NCBI RefSeq assembly: GCF_900100785.1
Contig: NZ_FNCP01000002.1
Coordinates: forward strand, 186,001-250,000
Source: Desulfosporosinus hippei DSM 8344
GTDB taxonomy: Bacteria; Bacillota; Desulfitobacteriia; Desulfitobacteriales; Desulfitobacteriaceae
Direction of reading: 5' to 3'
Length of the DNA stretch: 64,000 nucleotides
Shown piece after piece: positions 34,407 to 42,868 of the stretch (position 1 is the stretch's first letter; every line of letters begins with the position of its first letter). The position numbers were made by a program, and so were the translations under genes. The notes below the pieces were generated by a model. It worked only from the letters and a program-made list of their open reading frames with translations, was not told the DNA's origin and did not search any database.

Positions 34407-36575
34407 TTGGAGTTCAATCTTATCATTGCCAAAGAACTTGGTCTAAAGCCTAATCAAGTTAAAGAGGCTGTTAACTTACTGGATGGGGGAAATACGATCC
34501 CTTTCATTGCCCGTTATCGAAAGGAAGCAACAGGGGAACTCGACGAAAACGTGTTGCGAAATATCGTTGAACGTTTAGACTATTTGCGTCGCTTGGATCA
34601 ACGAAAAACTGAAGTCCTTCGCCTTATCGGCGAACAGGGCAAGCTTACAGAAGAATTGTCAGCTCAAATCACTACAGCCATGGTACTTCATGAGGTCGAA
34701 GACCTCTATAGACCCTACAAGCAAAAACGCCGTACAAGAGCAACAATTGCCAAGGAGAAAGGGCTTGAACCATTAGCTGAGTGGTTGCTGGTACAATATA
34801 TTAGAGGGGATCCTCAGACAGAAGCGGAAAAATACTTAAATGAGGAGCTGGAGGTCAATTCTACTGAGGAAGCCTTAGCCGGGGCGATGGATATTATTGC
34901 AGAAACCATTGCCGATGACGCAGATCTTCGTAAAAGAATTCGCGAGCAAACTTTTAAAACTGCAGATCTGGTAGCTGTTGCTGAGGCGAAGAAAGCTGAA
35001 GAACGCTCTCCTTTTGAGATGTATTATGATTATCGGGAGCCTGTTCGGAAGATTCCTCCTCATCGAGTTCTGGCCTTGAATCGTGGGGAAAAGGAAGAAT
35101 TCCTATCTGTTAGAGTTGAAACTCCGCCGGACACAATCCGTAGAATCATTGAAATGAAGTATGTGAAAACCGGACAGTCTGCTGCTCTGGCACAAAAAGC
35201 CGCCTTAGATTCGTATAAGCGATTGATTGAACCTTCTATTGAACGGGAAGTTCGAGCTGAACTCTCTGCTCAAGCAGAGGAGCAAGCCATCAAGGTTTTT
35301 GCAGCTAATTTACGTCAGCTATTACTTCAACCTCCAGTTCGAGGAAAAATGGTCTTAGGGCTTGACCCCGGCTTTCGAACAGGATGCAAGTGGGCGATTG
35401 TTGATGAAACCGGAAAGCTTTATCAAGTAGGGGTGATTTATCCGCATACAGGAAAGGGTAAACGAGAAGAGGCCAAAGAAATTTTGCGAAAAGCCATTAA
35501 AGAGTATAGTGCAGATATTATTGCTATCGGGAACGGTACTGCCTCAAGGGAGACGGAAGAGGTTGTAGCGGAAATGATTCAGGAAGATGGAATCCCTGTA
35601 GAATTCACCTTGGTTAGTGAAGCTGGTGCATCCGTATATTCGGCTTCTAAATTAGCAGGTGAAGAATTTCCGGACTTTGATCTTTCCTTACGAAGTGCAG
35701 TGTCCATTGCTAGAAGGCTTCAAGATCCTTTAGCTGAACTCGTAAAAATCGAACCAAAAGCAGTGGGAGTAGGCCAATATCAGCATGATGTCCAGCCTAA
35801 ACGGTTAGAAGAGTCCTTGCATGGGGTCGTAGAATCCTGTGTTAATGTAGTGGGCGTTGATCTAAACACTGCCTCAGCATCTCTGCTCCAATATGTCGCC
35901 GGCTTAAAGCCAGCAGTGGCAAAAAATATTGTTGCTTTTCGAGATGAACACGGGAAATTTACACGCCGCGATCAGCTTAAGAAAATCCCAAGACTTGGAG
36001 CACAAACCTATATTCAGTGCGCTGGATTTATTCGTTTGCCGGATGGGGTTAATCCTTTAGAAAATACACCTGTCCATCCGGAATCCTATCAGCTTGCCGA
36101 AGATATCTTAAAAAGCATTGGCTATACCTCTGCAGATTTGAGGGAACGCCTTACGGATGTTCGAAATAAACTTGCTGTTCTAGACCCGAATGAGCTTGCT
36201 GAAAGGTTTGGTGCAGGAGTACCCACTGTACGAGATATCTTAGATGCCTTACAAAGACCCGGACGAGATCCTCGGGAGGACTTACCGCGACCTTTGCTTC
36301 GGAAGGACATAACTCATATGGAAGATCTGAATGAAGGTATGATTCTAGAAGGAACAGTTCGAAATGTCGTAGATTTCGGTGCGTTTGTGGATATTGGTGT
36401 CAAGCATGATGGCCTGGTTCATATTTCCCAATTGAGTGATAAGTTTATTAAACATCCTATGGAAGCGGTAGCTGTCGGTGATATCGTTAAAGTACGTGTT
36501 ATTGGAATCGACAAGGTAAGAGAACGAGTAAGTCTATCTATGAGAGATATTTTGGCGAATGCTTCATCTGTTTGA
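34407..36575 (+). CDS. tex: Tex family RNA-binding transcription accessory protein
   Basis: A 722-residue protein. It has the Tex N-terminal helical domain (LLDGGNTIPFIARYRKEATG), a YqgF-like RNase H fold domain (MVLGLDPGFRTGCKWAIVD, near 310), helix-hairpin-helix repeats (VNTAS..., RRDQLKKIPRLG), and a C-terminal S1 domain (EGTVRNVVDFGAFVDIGVKH). The family binds nucleic acids and influences transcription. Start TTG 34407 follows GGGAGGA. A TATAAT near 34350 may be its promoter. Confidence 0.94.
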   Translation: MEFNLIIAKELGLKPNQVKEAVNLLDGGNTIPFIARYRKEATGELDENVLRNIVERLDYLRRLDQRKTEVLRLIGEQGKLTEELSAQITTAMVLHEVEDLYRPYKQKRRTRATIAKEKGLEPLAEWLLVQYIRGDPQTEAEKYLNEELEVNSTEEALAGAMDIIAETIADDADLRKRIREQTFKTADLVAVAEAKKAEERSPFEMYYDYREPVRKIPPHRVLALNRGEKEEFLSVRVETPPDTIRRIIEMKYVKTGQSAALAQKAALDSYKRLIEPSIEREVRAELSAQAEEQAIKVFAANLRQLLLQPPVRGKMVLGLDPGFRTGCKWAIVDETGKLYQVGVIYPHTGKGKREEAKEILRKAIKEYSADIIAIGNGTASRETEEVVAEMIQEDGIPVEFTLVSEAGASVYSASKLAGEEFPDFDLSLRSAVSIARRLQDPLAELVKIEPKAVGVGQYQHDVQPKRLEESLHGVVESCVNVVGVDLNTASASLLQYVAGLKPAVAKNIVAFRDEHGKFTRRDQLKKIPRLGAQTYIQCAGFIRLPDGVNPLENTPVHPESYQLAEDILKSIGYTSADLRERLTDVRNKLAVLDPNELAERFGAGVPTVRDILDALQRPGRDPREDLPRPLLRKDITHMEDLNEGMILEGTVRNVVDFGAFVDIGVKHDGLVHISQLSDKFIKHPMEAVAVGDIVKVRVIGIDKVRERVSLSMRDILANASSV

Positions 36576-36661
36576 GAGGTTAAAGACGCTCGGTGAAAAC
36601 CAAGCGTCTTTGTGAATGTTTATTAAATATAATAAACAGATGGTGCGAGGGGTGAGAGGTT

Positions 36662-37411
36662 TTGAGAAAAGTAGATATATATAGAAGTGTTCTCCGGGAA
36701 TTAGAAGATTGGGATCAATATTTATTAGCTGAATCTTGTCTGCCTGGACCTAGAGCAAATCTTGAATTAATCGAGGCAGTTGCTGAAGAAGGGACAAAAG
36801 AGAGATTTATGAACTATCTTTCCCTAGACTCAGCCATGGCTCCTTTCGGTTCTGCAGAAGAGTTTTTGCCCATATGTGGCGTTGTTGGTTTAGGGAGTTT
36901 GATTTCTCAAGGACGTGTGGAACTTCTTGAACTATTGCGCTCATTTTCTTCCGATATAAGGTGGAGGATAAGAGAAGGGGTAGCGATAGCATTACAACGA
37001 ATTGGAGAGTCGAATATTGATGTTCTTTTGAATGAGATGGCTGAGTGGAGTGAGGGGAGCCTTTTAGAAAAGCGTTCAGTGGTAGCTGCTTTATGTGAAC
37101 CAAAGCTTCTTAATCAGCTAGAAGATATCAATGTTGTTTTACAAGTTCTAGATAAAATTACATCTGACATTATAAATGAACAAAATAGGAAAGCCAATGA
37201 TTTTAAAACCCTCAGAAAATCCTTAGGATATGGTTGGAGTGTTGTAGTTGCAGCAGCTCCAGAAGAAGGAAAGAAATATATGGAAAAATGGTTGGCGCAT
37301 GATGATAAAGACATTAGGTGGATTATGAAGGAAAACCTGAGAAAAAAACGGCTTGAGAAAATGGACCTCGACTGGACAAGAAGATGGAAGGCTGAACTTG
37401 GTGTGAATTAG
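36662..37411 (+). CDS. HEAT-repeat-like protein of unknown function
   Basis: A 249-residue, largely alpha-helical protein. It has at least two HEAT-like repeats, one with SSDIRWRIREGVAIALQRIG and a later one with HDDKDIRWIMKENLRKKRL. The layout recalls DNA alkylation repeat and HEAT-type scaffold proteins, but I see no catalytic residues. There is no signal or membrane segment. Start TTG 36662 follows a G-rich ribosome site. It is likely a protein-interaction scaffold. Confidence 0.7.
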   Translation: MRKVDIYRSVLRELEDWDQYLLAESCLPGPRANLELIEAVAEEGTKERFMNYLSLDSAMAPFGSAEEFLPICGVVGLGSLISQGRVELLELLRSFSSDIRWRIREGVAIALQRIGESNIDVLLNEMAEWSEGSLLEKRSVVAALCEPKLLNQLEDINVVLQVLDKITSDIINEQNRKANDFKTLRKSLGYGWSVVVAAAPEEGKKYMEKWLAHDDKDIRWIMKENLRKKRLEKMDLDWTRRWKAELGVN

Positions 37412-37466
37412 ATATTTAAAGTCTGAATGGCTTATTAATTGTGTAAATTGAAGGAGTAGACTAAGT

Positions 37467-38639
37467 ATGAAGAAGCTTTATATAAAAAATGGTCTGATTA
37501 AAACTATGGCTGGGCAAGAATTTATGGGGTATATCCTTATTGAAGGGGCGAAAATTGCTGCCCTTGGTGAGACCATCGATCTGAACGTTACTGAAGATGC
37601 AGAAGTGATTGATGCTGGGGGGGCTCTCGTCTTGCCGGGATTTATTGATGCTCATTGCCATGTGGGGATTGGAGAAGAGATCTACCGCTGGGAAGGAGAA
37701 GATTTTAATGAGATGACAGACCCCGTCACACCGGATATGCGGGCTATTGATGGGATTAACCCTGAAGATGAGGGTTTTAGAGATGCTCGTCTAGGTGGAG
37801 TGACTGCAGTCTTTACCGTACCTGGGAGTGCCAACGTAATTGGAGGTACCGGGGTGGTTATGAAAACTGCAGGGGAGATTGTTGACAAAATGATAGTGCG
37901 TGATCCTGCGGGAATGAAGATAGCCTTCGGGGAGAATCCTAAGATGGTTTATGGAGAACAAAAGAAAATGCCTATGACTCGGATGGGAACTGCAGCACTT
38001 CTTCGTCAAACCTTAGTGGATGCCCAGACCTATAAGGATAAGTTGGAGCAAGGTGAAGCAGATCCGGATAAGCTCCCGGAGAGAGACTTGGGCTTAGAGG
38101 TTCTCGTTAAGGTATTAAATCGCGAAATCCCCCTTCGAGCTCATGCTCATCGTGCAGATGATATTATGACAGCTATTCGCATTGCCCGAGAGTTCAATGT
38201 AGACTTGGTCATAGAACATTGTACTGAAGGACACAAAATTGCAGAGGAACTAGCGGAACAGGGATATCCTGCTGTCGTAGGACCTTTACTTACCAATCGG
38301 TCTAAAGTCGAGCTGAAGGATAAATCCTTCCAAACCCCCGGAATTTTAGCTAAGGCTGGAGTCAAGGTAGCAATTATGACGGATCATTCTGTCACTCCAA
38401 TTGAACAACTTCCTCTTTGTGCAGCTTTAGCGTGTAAAGCAGGGATGGATGAGGAAGATGCTTTACGGGCTATAACTATTAATGCAGCAGAGATCTTAGG
38501 GGTATCTGATCGTATCGGAACTTTAGAAGTCGGGAAGGATGCAGATATTGTTATTTGGTCTGAACATCCTTTTACAATCAAGGCCAACCCACTCTACGTC
38601 ATCATTAATGGAAAGATTGTAAAGCCGGAAGCTATATAA
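37467..38639 (+). CDS. Amidohydrolase family protein
   Basis: A 390-residue metal-dependent hydrolase. It has the HxH of the amidohydrolase superfamily in DAHCHVGIGEE, later metal ligands in RAHAHRADD and EHCTEGHK, and the catalytic Asp in IMTDHSVTPIEQLP. The C-terminal beta region holds GTLEVGKDADIVIW. It groups with imidazolonepropionase/dipeptidase-like enzymes, and the substrate is unknown. It has a good ribosome site (AAGGAG) and lies 27 bases before tsaE. Confidence 0.88.
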   Translation: MKKLYIKNGLIKTMAGQEFMGYILIEGAKIAALGETIDLNVTEDAEVIDAGGALVLPGFIDAHCHVGIGEEIYRWEGEDFNEMTDPVTPDMRAIDGINPEDEGFRDARLGGVTAVFTVPGSANVIGGTGVVMKTAGEIVDKMIVRDPAGMKIAFGENPKMVYGEQKKMPMTRMGTAALLRQTLVDAQTYKDKLEQGEADPDKLPERDLGLEVLVKVLNREIPLRAHAHRADDIMTAIRIAREFNVDLVIEHCTEGHKIAEELAEQGYPAVVGPLLTNRSKVELKDKSFQTPGILAKAGVKVAIMTDHSVTPIEQLPLCAALACKAGMDEEDALRAITINAAEILGVSDRIGTLEVGKDADIVIWSEHPFTIKANPLYVIINGKIVKPEAI

Positions 38640-38666
38640 TAAAGCCATTGTAATCAGGAGGAAAAA

Positions 38667-39152
38667 ATGGAGCAAAGATTTACAAGTATAACAGTTGAGG
38701 ATACACGTGAGTTGGGGAAACAACTGGCCGGGTTTTTGTGTGGAGGAGATGTGGTTGCTCTGATTGGGGATTTAGGAGCAGGTAAAACGGCTTTTGCTCA
38801 GGGAGTGGGGGAGGGGCTAGCAATCGTTGGCCCTATGACGAGTCCAACCTTCACTTTGATTCATGAATATAATGGTCAAGCAAATGGAACAGAGATTCGC
38901 TTGATTCACATGGATCTTTATCGATTACAGCACCCCGAAGAGGCTGAGGTCATTGGAATTGAGGATTCCTTTGTCGAAGATGCGATTTGTCTGATAGAAT
39001 GGCCAAAAATTGCGGAGGATTATTTGCCGGATGATCGCTTAAATGTTGAAATCCATGGAAGTGGAGAAATGCCCCGTGAGATCATTGTGTATTCTAATGA
39101 CTCTAGGTGGGAGCAACGCTTAAACTTTTTGGCAAATAACAGGAGGTTATAG
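38667..39152 (+). CDS. tsaE: tRNA t6A synthesis ATPase TsaE
   Basis: A 161-residue P-loop protein with Walker A GDLGAGKTAFAQG, then MTSPTFTLIHEY and HMDLYRLQHPEEAEVIGIED. The C-terminal CLIEWP stretch is typical of TsaE/YjeE. It supports TsaB-TsaD in making threonylcarbamoyl-adenosine at tRNA position 37. It is first of four genes for this pathway. Confidence 0.95.
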   Translation: MEQRFTSITVEDTRELGKQLAGFLCGGDVVALIGDLGAGKTAFAQGVGEGLAIVGPMTSPTFTLIHEYNGQANGTEIRLIHMDLYRLQHPEEAEVIGIEDSFVEDAICLIEWPKIAEDYLPDDRLNVEIHGSGEMPREIIVYSNDSRWEQRLNFLANNRRL

Positions 39153-39159
39153 TGATCCA

Positions 39160-39885
39160 ATGAAATATTTAACCATAGATACTACAACAAAGGTTACAGC
39201 CTTAGCTTTAGCGGAAGGTGGACAATTAGTTAGTGAGGGTTTTTTACACACCTCAAAAACTCACTCGGAACGAATTATCCCCATGCTCGATCAATTACTT
39301 TCAGCTGCGGATTGGTCTCTCCAGGATCTTGAGATGATCGGTGTAGTGCGGGGGCCCGGTTCTTTTACAGGTATTCGTATTGGAATTGCAACAGCACAGG
39401 GATTAGCCCAGGTTCTTAATCTTCCGCTTGTGGCCGTAGTGTCCTTAGATGCTTTGGCATGGGCCGGTAAGGGAAGAACTGAGGACATTGTTCCCATATT
39501 AGATGCACGGAAAAATGAGTGGTATACTGCACGCTATCATTGGCGGTCAGGGGCAGAACGTGCTGATTGTTTAACACCACCGCAAGCTATGGCAACTGAA
39601 CAATGGCTGGATTATTTAAGAGGATTGAATTGTTCGATTTGTTTTGTAGGGGATGCTGCAGGTAAGGCTAAGGAAAGAATTGAGGAAGTATTAGGTGAGA
39701 GAGCCGTGATTTTACCAGACTATATAAGTTTGCCTCGAGGTGCCTATGCTGCCCAAGCCGTCTGGGAAAGGTGGAAAGAAATTGGTGAAGGGGAACTGGT
39801 TGAACCCTACTATATCCGCTTTTCAGAGGCAGAGGTAAATTGGGCGAAGAAAGAGGAAGCGCGGAGGAACGGGAAAGATGAATAA
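39160..39885 (+). CDS. tsaB: tRNA t6A synthesis protein TsaB
   Basis: A 241-residue ASKHA-fold protein. It has the TsaB N-terminus (YLTIDTTTKVTALAL), HSERIIPMLDQLL, and VRGPGSFTGIRIGIATAQGLA. It has no metal-binding HxxxH and is not catalytic, but forms the heterodimer partner of TsaD. It is separated from tsaE by seven bases and overlaps rimI. Confidence 0.94.
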   Translation: MKYLTIDTTTKVTALALAEGGQLVSEGFLHTSKTHSERIIPMLDQLLSAADWSLQDLEMIGVVRGPGSFTGIRIGIATAQGLAQVLNLPLVAVVSLDALAWAGKGRTEDIVPILDARKNEWYTARYHWRSGAERADCLTPPQAMATEQWLDYLRGLNCSICFVGDAAGKAKERIEEVLGERAVILPDYISLPRGAYAAQAVWERWKEIGEGELVEPYYIRFSEAEVNWAKKEEARRNGKDE

Positions 39886-40345
39886 CGGGATTATACGTCC
39901 CATGCTTGTGGAAGATCTCGAGGCAATAATGGAAATTGAAATTGCTTCTTTTTCTACACCTTGGTCCGTACAAGCCTTTAAAGCGGAGTTGAAAGATAAT
40001 GAATATGCAAGGTATTCTTGCTTAGAGTTAGATGGCAAAGTAATTGGTTATATGGGACTCTGGTTTATACTTGACGAAGGTCATATTACAAATGTAGCAA
40101 TTGCTCCGAATTATCGGGGGCAACAATGGGGAGAGTTTTTGATGCGTTCTGTTATGTCTAAAATGGCAGATGAGGGAATGGAACGCATGACACTTGAGGT
40201 TCGAAAATCGAATAGCCCAGCCCAGTCCTTATATCAACGCTTGGGGTTTACTACCGCTGGAGTTCGAAAAGGGTACTATGCGGATACAGGAGAAGATGCC
40301 TTAATTATGTGGGCAGAATTAGGAATGGCGGTGAATAAGGCATGA
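39878..40345 (+). CDS. rimI: RimI-type ribosomal protein alanine N-acetyltransferase
   Basis: A 155-residue GNAT acetyltransferase with MEIEIASFSTPWSVQAF, the acetyl-CoA loop NVAIAPNYRGQQWGEFLM (R/Q-x-x-G-x-G/A variant with QWG), and LEVRKSNSPAQSLYQRLGF. RimI acetylates the N-terminus of ribosomal protein S18. It often lies between tsaB and tsaD in Firmicutes, as here, with overlaps on both sides. Confidence 0.93.
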   Translation: MNNGIIRPMLVEDLEAIMEIEIASFSTPWSVQAFKAELKDNEYARYSCLELDGKVIGYMGLWFILDEGHITNVAIAPNYRGQQWGEFLMRSVMSKMADEGMERMTLEVRKSNSPAQSLYQRLGFTTAGVRKGYYADTGEDALIMWAELGMAVNKA

Positions 40346-41382
40346 CTGGGAATCAAAAGAGCAAAGTTATAATTTTAGGAATTGAAACTAGCTGTGATGA
40401 GACATCGGCAGCCGTATTGGCGAATGGCGAGGATCTTCGGAGTCATGTTATCTCCTCACAGATATCTACTCATCAAAAGTATGGAGGAGTTGTACCTGAA
40501 ATTGCTTCACGAGAGCACAGCATGCATTTTCGACCAGTTGTTCAGCAGGCTCTTGATGAGGCCAAGGTAACGTTTCAAGATTTGTCTGCCATTGCTGTTA
40601 CCTATGGTCCCGGACTAGTCGGTTCCTTATTAGTTGGGGTTTCCGGAGCAAAGGCTATGGCCTACGCATCGAAGATACCTTTGATTGGAATTAATCACCT
40701 GGAAGCTCATATCTACGCTAATTTTATTCAGCATAAAGACTTGCAGTTCCCCCTGCTAGCCTTATTAGTTTCCGGCGGGCATACCCATTTGATTCTGTTT
40801 GAAGGTCATGGGAAGTATGAAGTATTGGGGTACACTCGAGATGATGCAGCGGGAGAAGCTTTAGATAAAGTAGCTAGAACTTTAGGGTTAGGTTATCCGG
40901 GAGGTCCTCAGATCCAAAGGGTGAGTCAAGAGGGCAATGCTCAGGCTTTTAAATTTCCCAGGGCGATGCTGGAGGCGGATAGTTTGGATTTTAGTTTTAG
41001 TGGTATGAAATCTGCCGTCTTAAACACCTTGAACTCAGCTCGGATGCGTGGAGAGGTTTTAAGTGTTCCGGATATTGCAGCTTCTTTCCAGGAAGCGGTA
41101 GTCGATGTATTGGTACGCAAGACCTTAATGGCTATTAAAAGAACGGGGGTTAAGACTCTGCTCCTAGCAGGTGGAGTTGCAGCTAATAAGCTGCTGCGTG
41201 AAACCTTAGAAATGTCTTTAGTAAAGCTAGGGATCCGTCTGGTCTATCCAGAGCCTATTTATTGTACTGACAATGGGGCTATGATAGCAACGGCCGGATA
41301 TTATCATTACTTAGTGGGAGACTTTGCACCCTGGACTCTAAACGCAGTTCCCGGACTTAGTTTTCCCAGGCTAAACAACTAA
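40342..41382 (+). CDS. tsaD: tRNA t6A threonylcarbamoyltransferase TsaD
   Basis: A 346-residue catalytic subunit. It has ILGIETSCDETSAAV at the start, the metal-binding HLEAH, LVSGGHTHLI, LDKVARTLGLGYPGGP, and CTDNGAMIA near the end. It transfers threonylcarbamoyl from TC-AMP to A37 of ANN-decoding tRNAs. It overlaps rimI by four bases and ends the operon. The DnaA-box cluster begins 34 bases after its stop. Confidence 0.96.
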   Translation: MTGNQKSKVIILGIETSCDETSAAVLANGEDLRSHVISSQISTHQKYGGVVPEIASREHSMHFRPVVQQALDEAKVTFQDLSAIAVTYGPGLVGSLLVGVSGAKAMAYASKIPLIGINHLEAHIYANFIQHKDLQFPLLALLVSGGHTHLILFEGHGKYEVLGYTRDDAAGEALDKVARTLGLGYPGGPQIQRVSQEGNAQAFKFPRAMLEADSLDFSFSGMKSAVLNTLNSARMRGEVLSVPDIAASFQEAVVDVLVRKTLMAIKRTGVKTLLLAGGVAANKLLRETLEMSLVKLGIRLVYPEPIYCTDNGAMIATAGYYHYLVGDFAPWTLNAVPGLSFPRLNN

Positions 41383-41415
41383 AACAATAATGCTCTATTA
41401 AGGAAGCATATGTTC

Positions 41416-41590
41416 TGTGGATAAGGTAGACCTGTGGACAATGTGGATAAGTCTGTAGATAACTTATTATGGCGGCTTTGCTGTTCTATACAGGATCTGT
41501 TGGTTTTGGGATAGTATTATCCACAGACCCTGTGGATAATGTGGATAACCTAAGAACAAGGCGCAATAATAGGATTTTATAAGTGGATAA
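41416..41590. promoter_or_regulatory. Cluster of DnaA boxes
   Basis: Within 175 bases there are five perfect TGTGGATAA boxes (41416, 41442, 41531 and 41540 on the plus strand, and 41517-41525 as TTATCCACA) plus single-mismatch versions TGTGGACAA (41433), TGTAGATAA (41454) and AGTGGATAA (41582). The boxes at 41433/41442 and 41531/41540 are directly abutting. An AT-rich tract follows (41657-41696). No gene is seen in 41383-41762. There is no dnaA or dnaN nearby, so a DnaA-titrating or regulatory cluster is more likely than the origin. Confidence 0.8.
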
Positions 41591-41762
41591 CTTTGTGGGT
41601 TTCAAAAGAACGAATGGATAATGTAAATAGAACTTATGAGTGATATAAGTAGCAGATATTAAAGTTATTAACAAAATATTTTAATTTTTTGGGGAAGGAT
41701 TTTGCCTAGATTAATCGAATAATTCTAAATGCACGAGATTTTACCAAAGGGGTAGCTCAAAG

Positions 41763-42362
41763 ATGAATGAAGAATCGTATTGTTCAAAGATTGAAGTGCG
41801 CAAATCGTGTTTACAGCAACGGGCCGCTTTAGGAGAGCAAGAGAGAAGCAATAAAAGTTTTTTGATCCGGAAAAAGTTAGAAGACCTGCCGGAATTCAAA
41901 ACAGCACAAACAGTGATGTTATTCCTTAACTTTCGCGATGAAGTCGAAACAACTGCCTCAGCGGAAGCGGTAATTGCGTGTGAAAAAAAGCTAATATTAC
42001 CTCGTTGTGCGCCTAAGGGGATACTTCTTCCTCTGAAAGTCAGCAATCTAGCGGTAGATCTTGAGCCGGGAGCTTGGGGAATTCGTGAACCAAAACTGAC
42101 AAATGAGGAGGTAAATCCTTTAGAGATTGATTTAGTCGTTGTACCCGGAGCAGGATTTGACCTGCAGGGAAATCGCTTAGGGTATGGGGGAGGCTTTTAT
42201 GATCGCTTTTTTCCCCGGTTAAAGAGCTTGACACCCAGGGTAGCCCTTGGTTTTGAATGTCAGATTATTGACCAAGTACCTGTTGATAAGCATGATGCTA
42301 AAATGACTAAATTAGTCACGGAAAAAACGGTCTACAATTTTGGAACAATAGCAAATCAATAG
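41763..42362 (+). CDS. 5-formyltetrahydrofolate cyclo-ligase
   Basis: A 199-residue enzyme of the 5-FCL/YgfA family. The ATP-binding signature LGYGGGFYDRFF lies near 140-152, with DLVVVPGAGFDLQGNRLGYG before it. The basic N-terminus has CLQQRAALG. It converts 5-formyl-THF to 5,10-methenyl-THF using ATP. It lies 11 bases before the formate dehydrogenase NuoE gene, so folate one-carbon flow and formate metabolism are probably co-expressed. Confidence 0.9.
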   Translation: MNEESYCSKIEVRKSCLQQRAALGEQERSNKSFLIRKKLEDLPEFKTAQTVMLFLNFRDEVETTASAEAVIACEKKLILPRCAPKGILLPLKVSNLAVDLEPGAWGIREPKLTNEEVNPLEIDLVVVPGAGFDLQGNRLGYGGGFYDRFFPRLKSLTPRVALGFECQIIDQVPVDKHDAKMTKLVTEKTVYNFGTIANQ

Positions 42363-42373
42363 GGGGGATTTTT

Positions 42374-42856
42374 TTGTGCACTGCGTGTGAAGAGCTAGTA
42401 GATCCTAAGCAAATCCAGCTGGAAGAAATAATTAATAAGCATAAACATCAGAACGGACCTCTTATCCCAGTTTTGCAAGGAGCGCAAGAGGTTTATGGGT
42501 ATTTGCCTGCTCATGTGCTAAAACACATTAGTAAAGCCCTGCGTATCCCGTTAGCCAGAATTTATGGTGTAGTTACATTTTATGCCCAGTTTCGCTTAAC
42601 TCCTGTGGGACGTAATTTAATCAATATCTGTTTGGGAACTGCTTGTCATGTTCGTGGCGGAGCCAAAATTGTCGAAACTCTTGAAAAGGAATTAAAGATT
42701 TCAGATGGAGGAACAACAGAGGATAGACGTTTTACCTTGGAAGTAGTGGCCTGCATAGGGGCTTGTGGTCTGGCACCGGTAATATCAATTAACAATGAGG
42801 TTCATGGACGTTTAGTACCGGAGAGCATTGCCGGGATATTGGCTAAATACGAGTAG
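42374..42856 (+). CDS. NuoE-like subunit of NAD(P)-linked formate dehydrogenase
   Basis: A 160-residue [2Fe-2S] thioredoxin-fold subunit with GAQEVYGYLPAHVLKHISKA and the cluster cysteines in CLGTAC and CIGAC. It is paralogous to the hydrogenase subunit at 16482. The TTG start follows AGGGGGGA. It is first of three genes encoding a NuoE-NuoF-FdhA complex. Confidence 0.9.
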   Translation: MCTACEELVDPKQIQLEEIINKHKHQNGPLIPVLQGAQEVYGYLPAHVLKHISKALRIPLARIYGVVTFYAQFRLTPVGRNLINICLGTACHVRGGAKIVETLEKELKISDGGTTEDRRFTLEVVACIGACGLAPVISINNEVHGRLVPESIAGILAKYE

Positions 42857-42868
42857 GGGGATAAAGGG

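Noticed and set aside
41416-41700. Chromosomal origin of replication
   Set aside because: The DnaA-box density and AT-rich tract fit, but no dnaA or dnaN gene is in the window and Firmicute origins adjoin dnaA. It is kept as a DnaA-box cluster.
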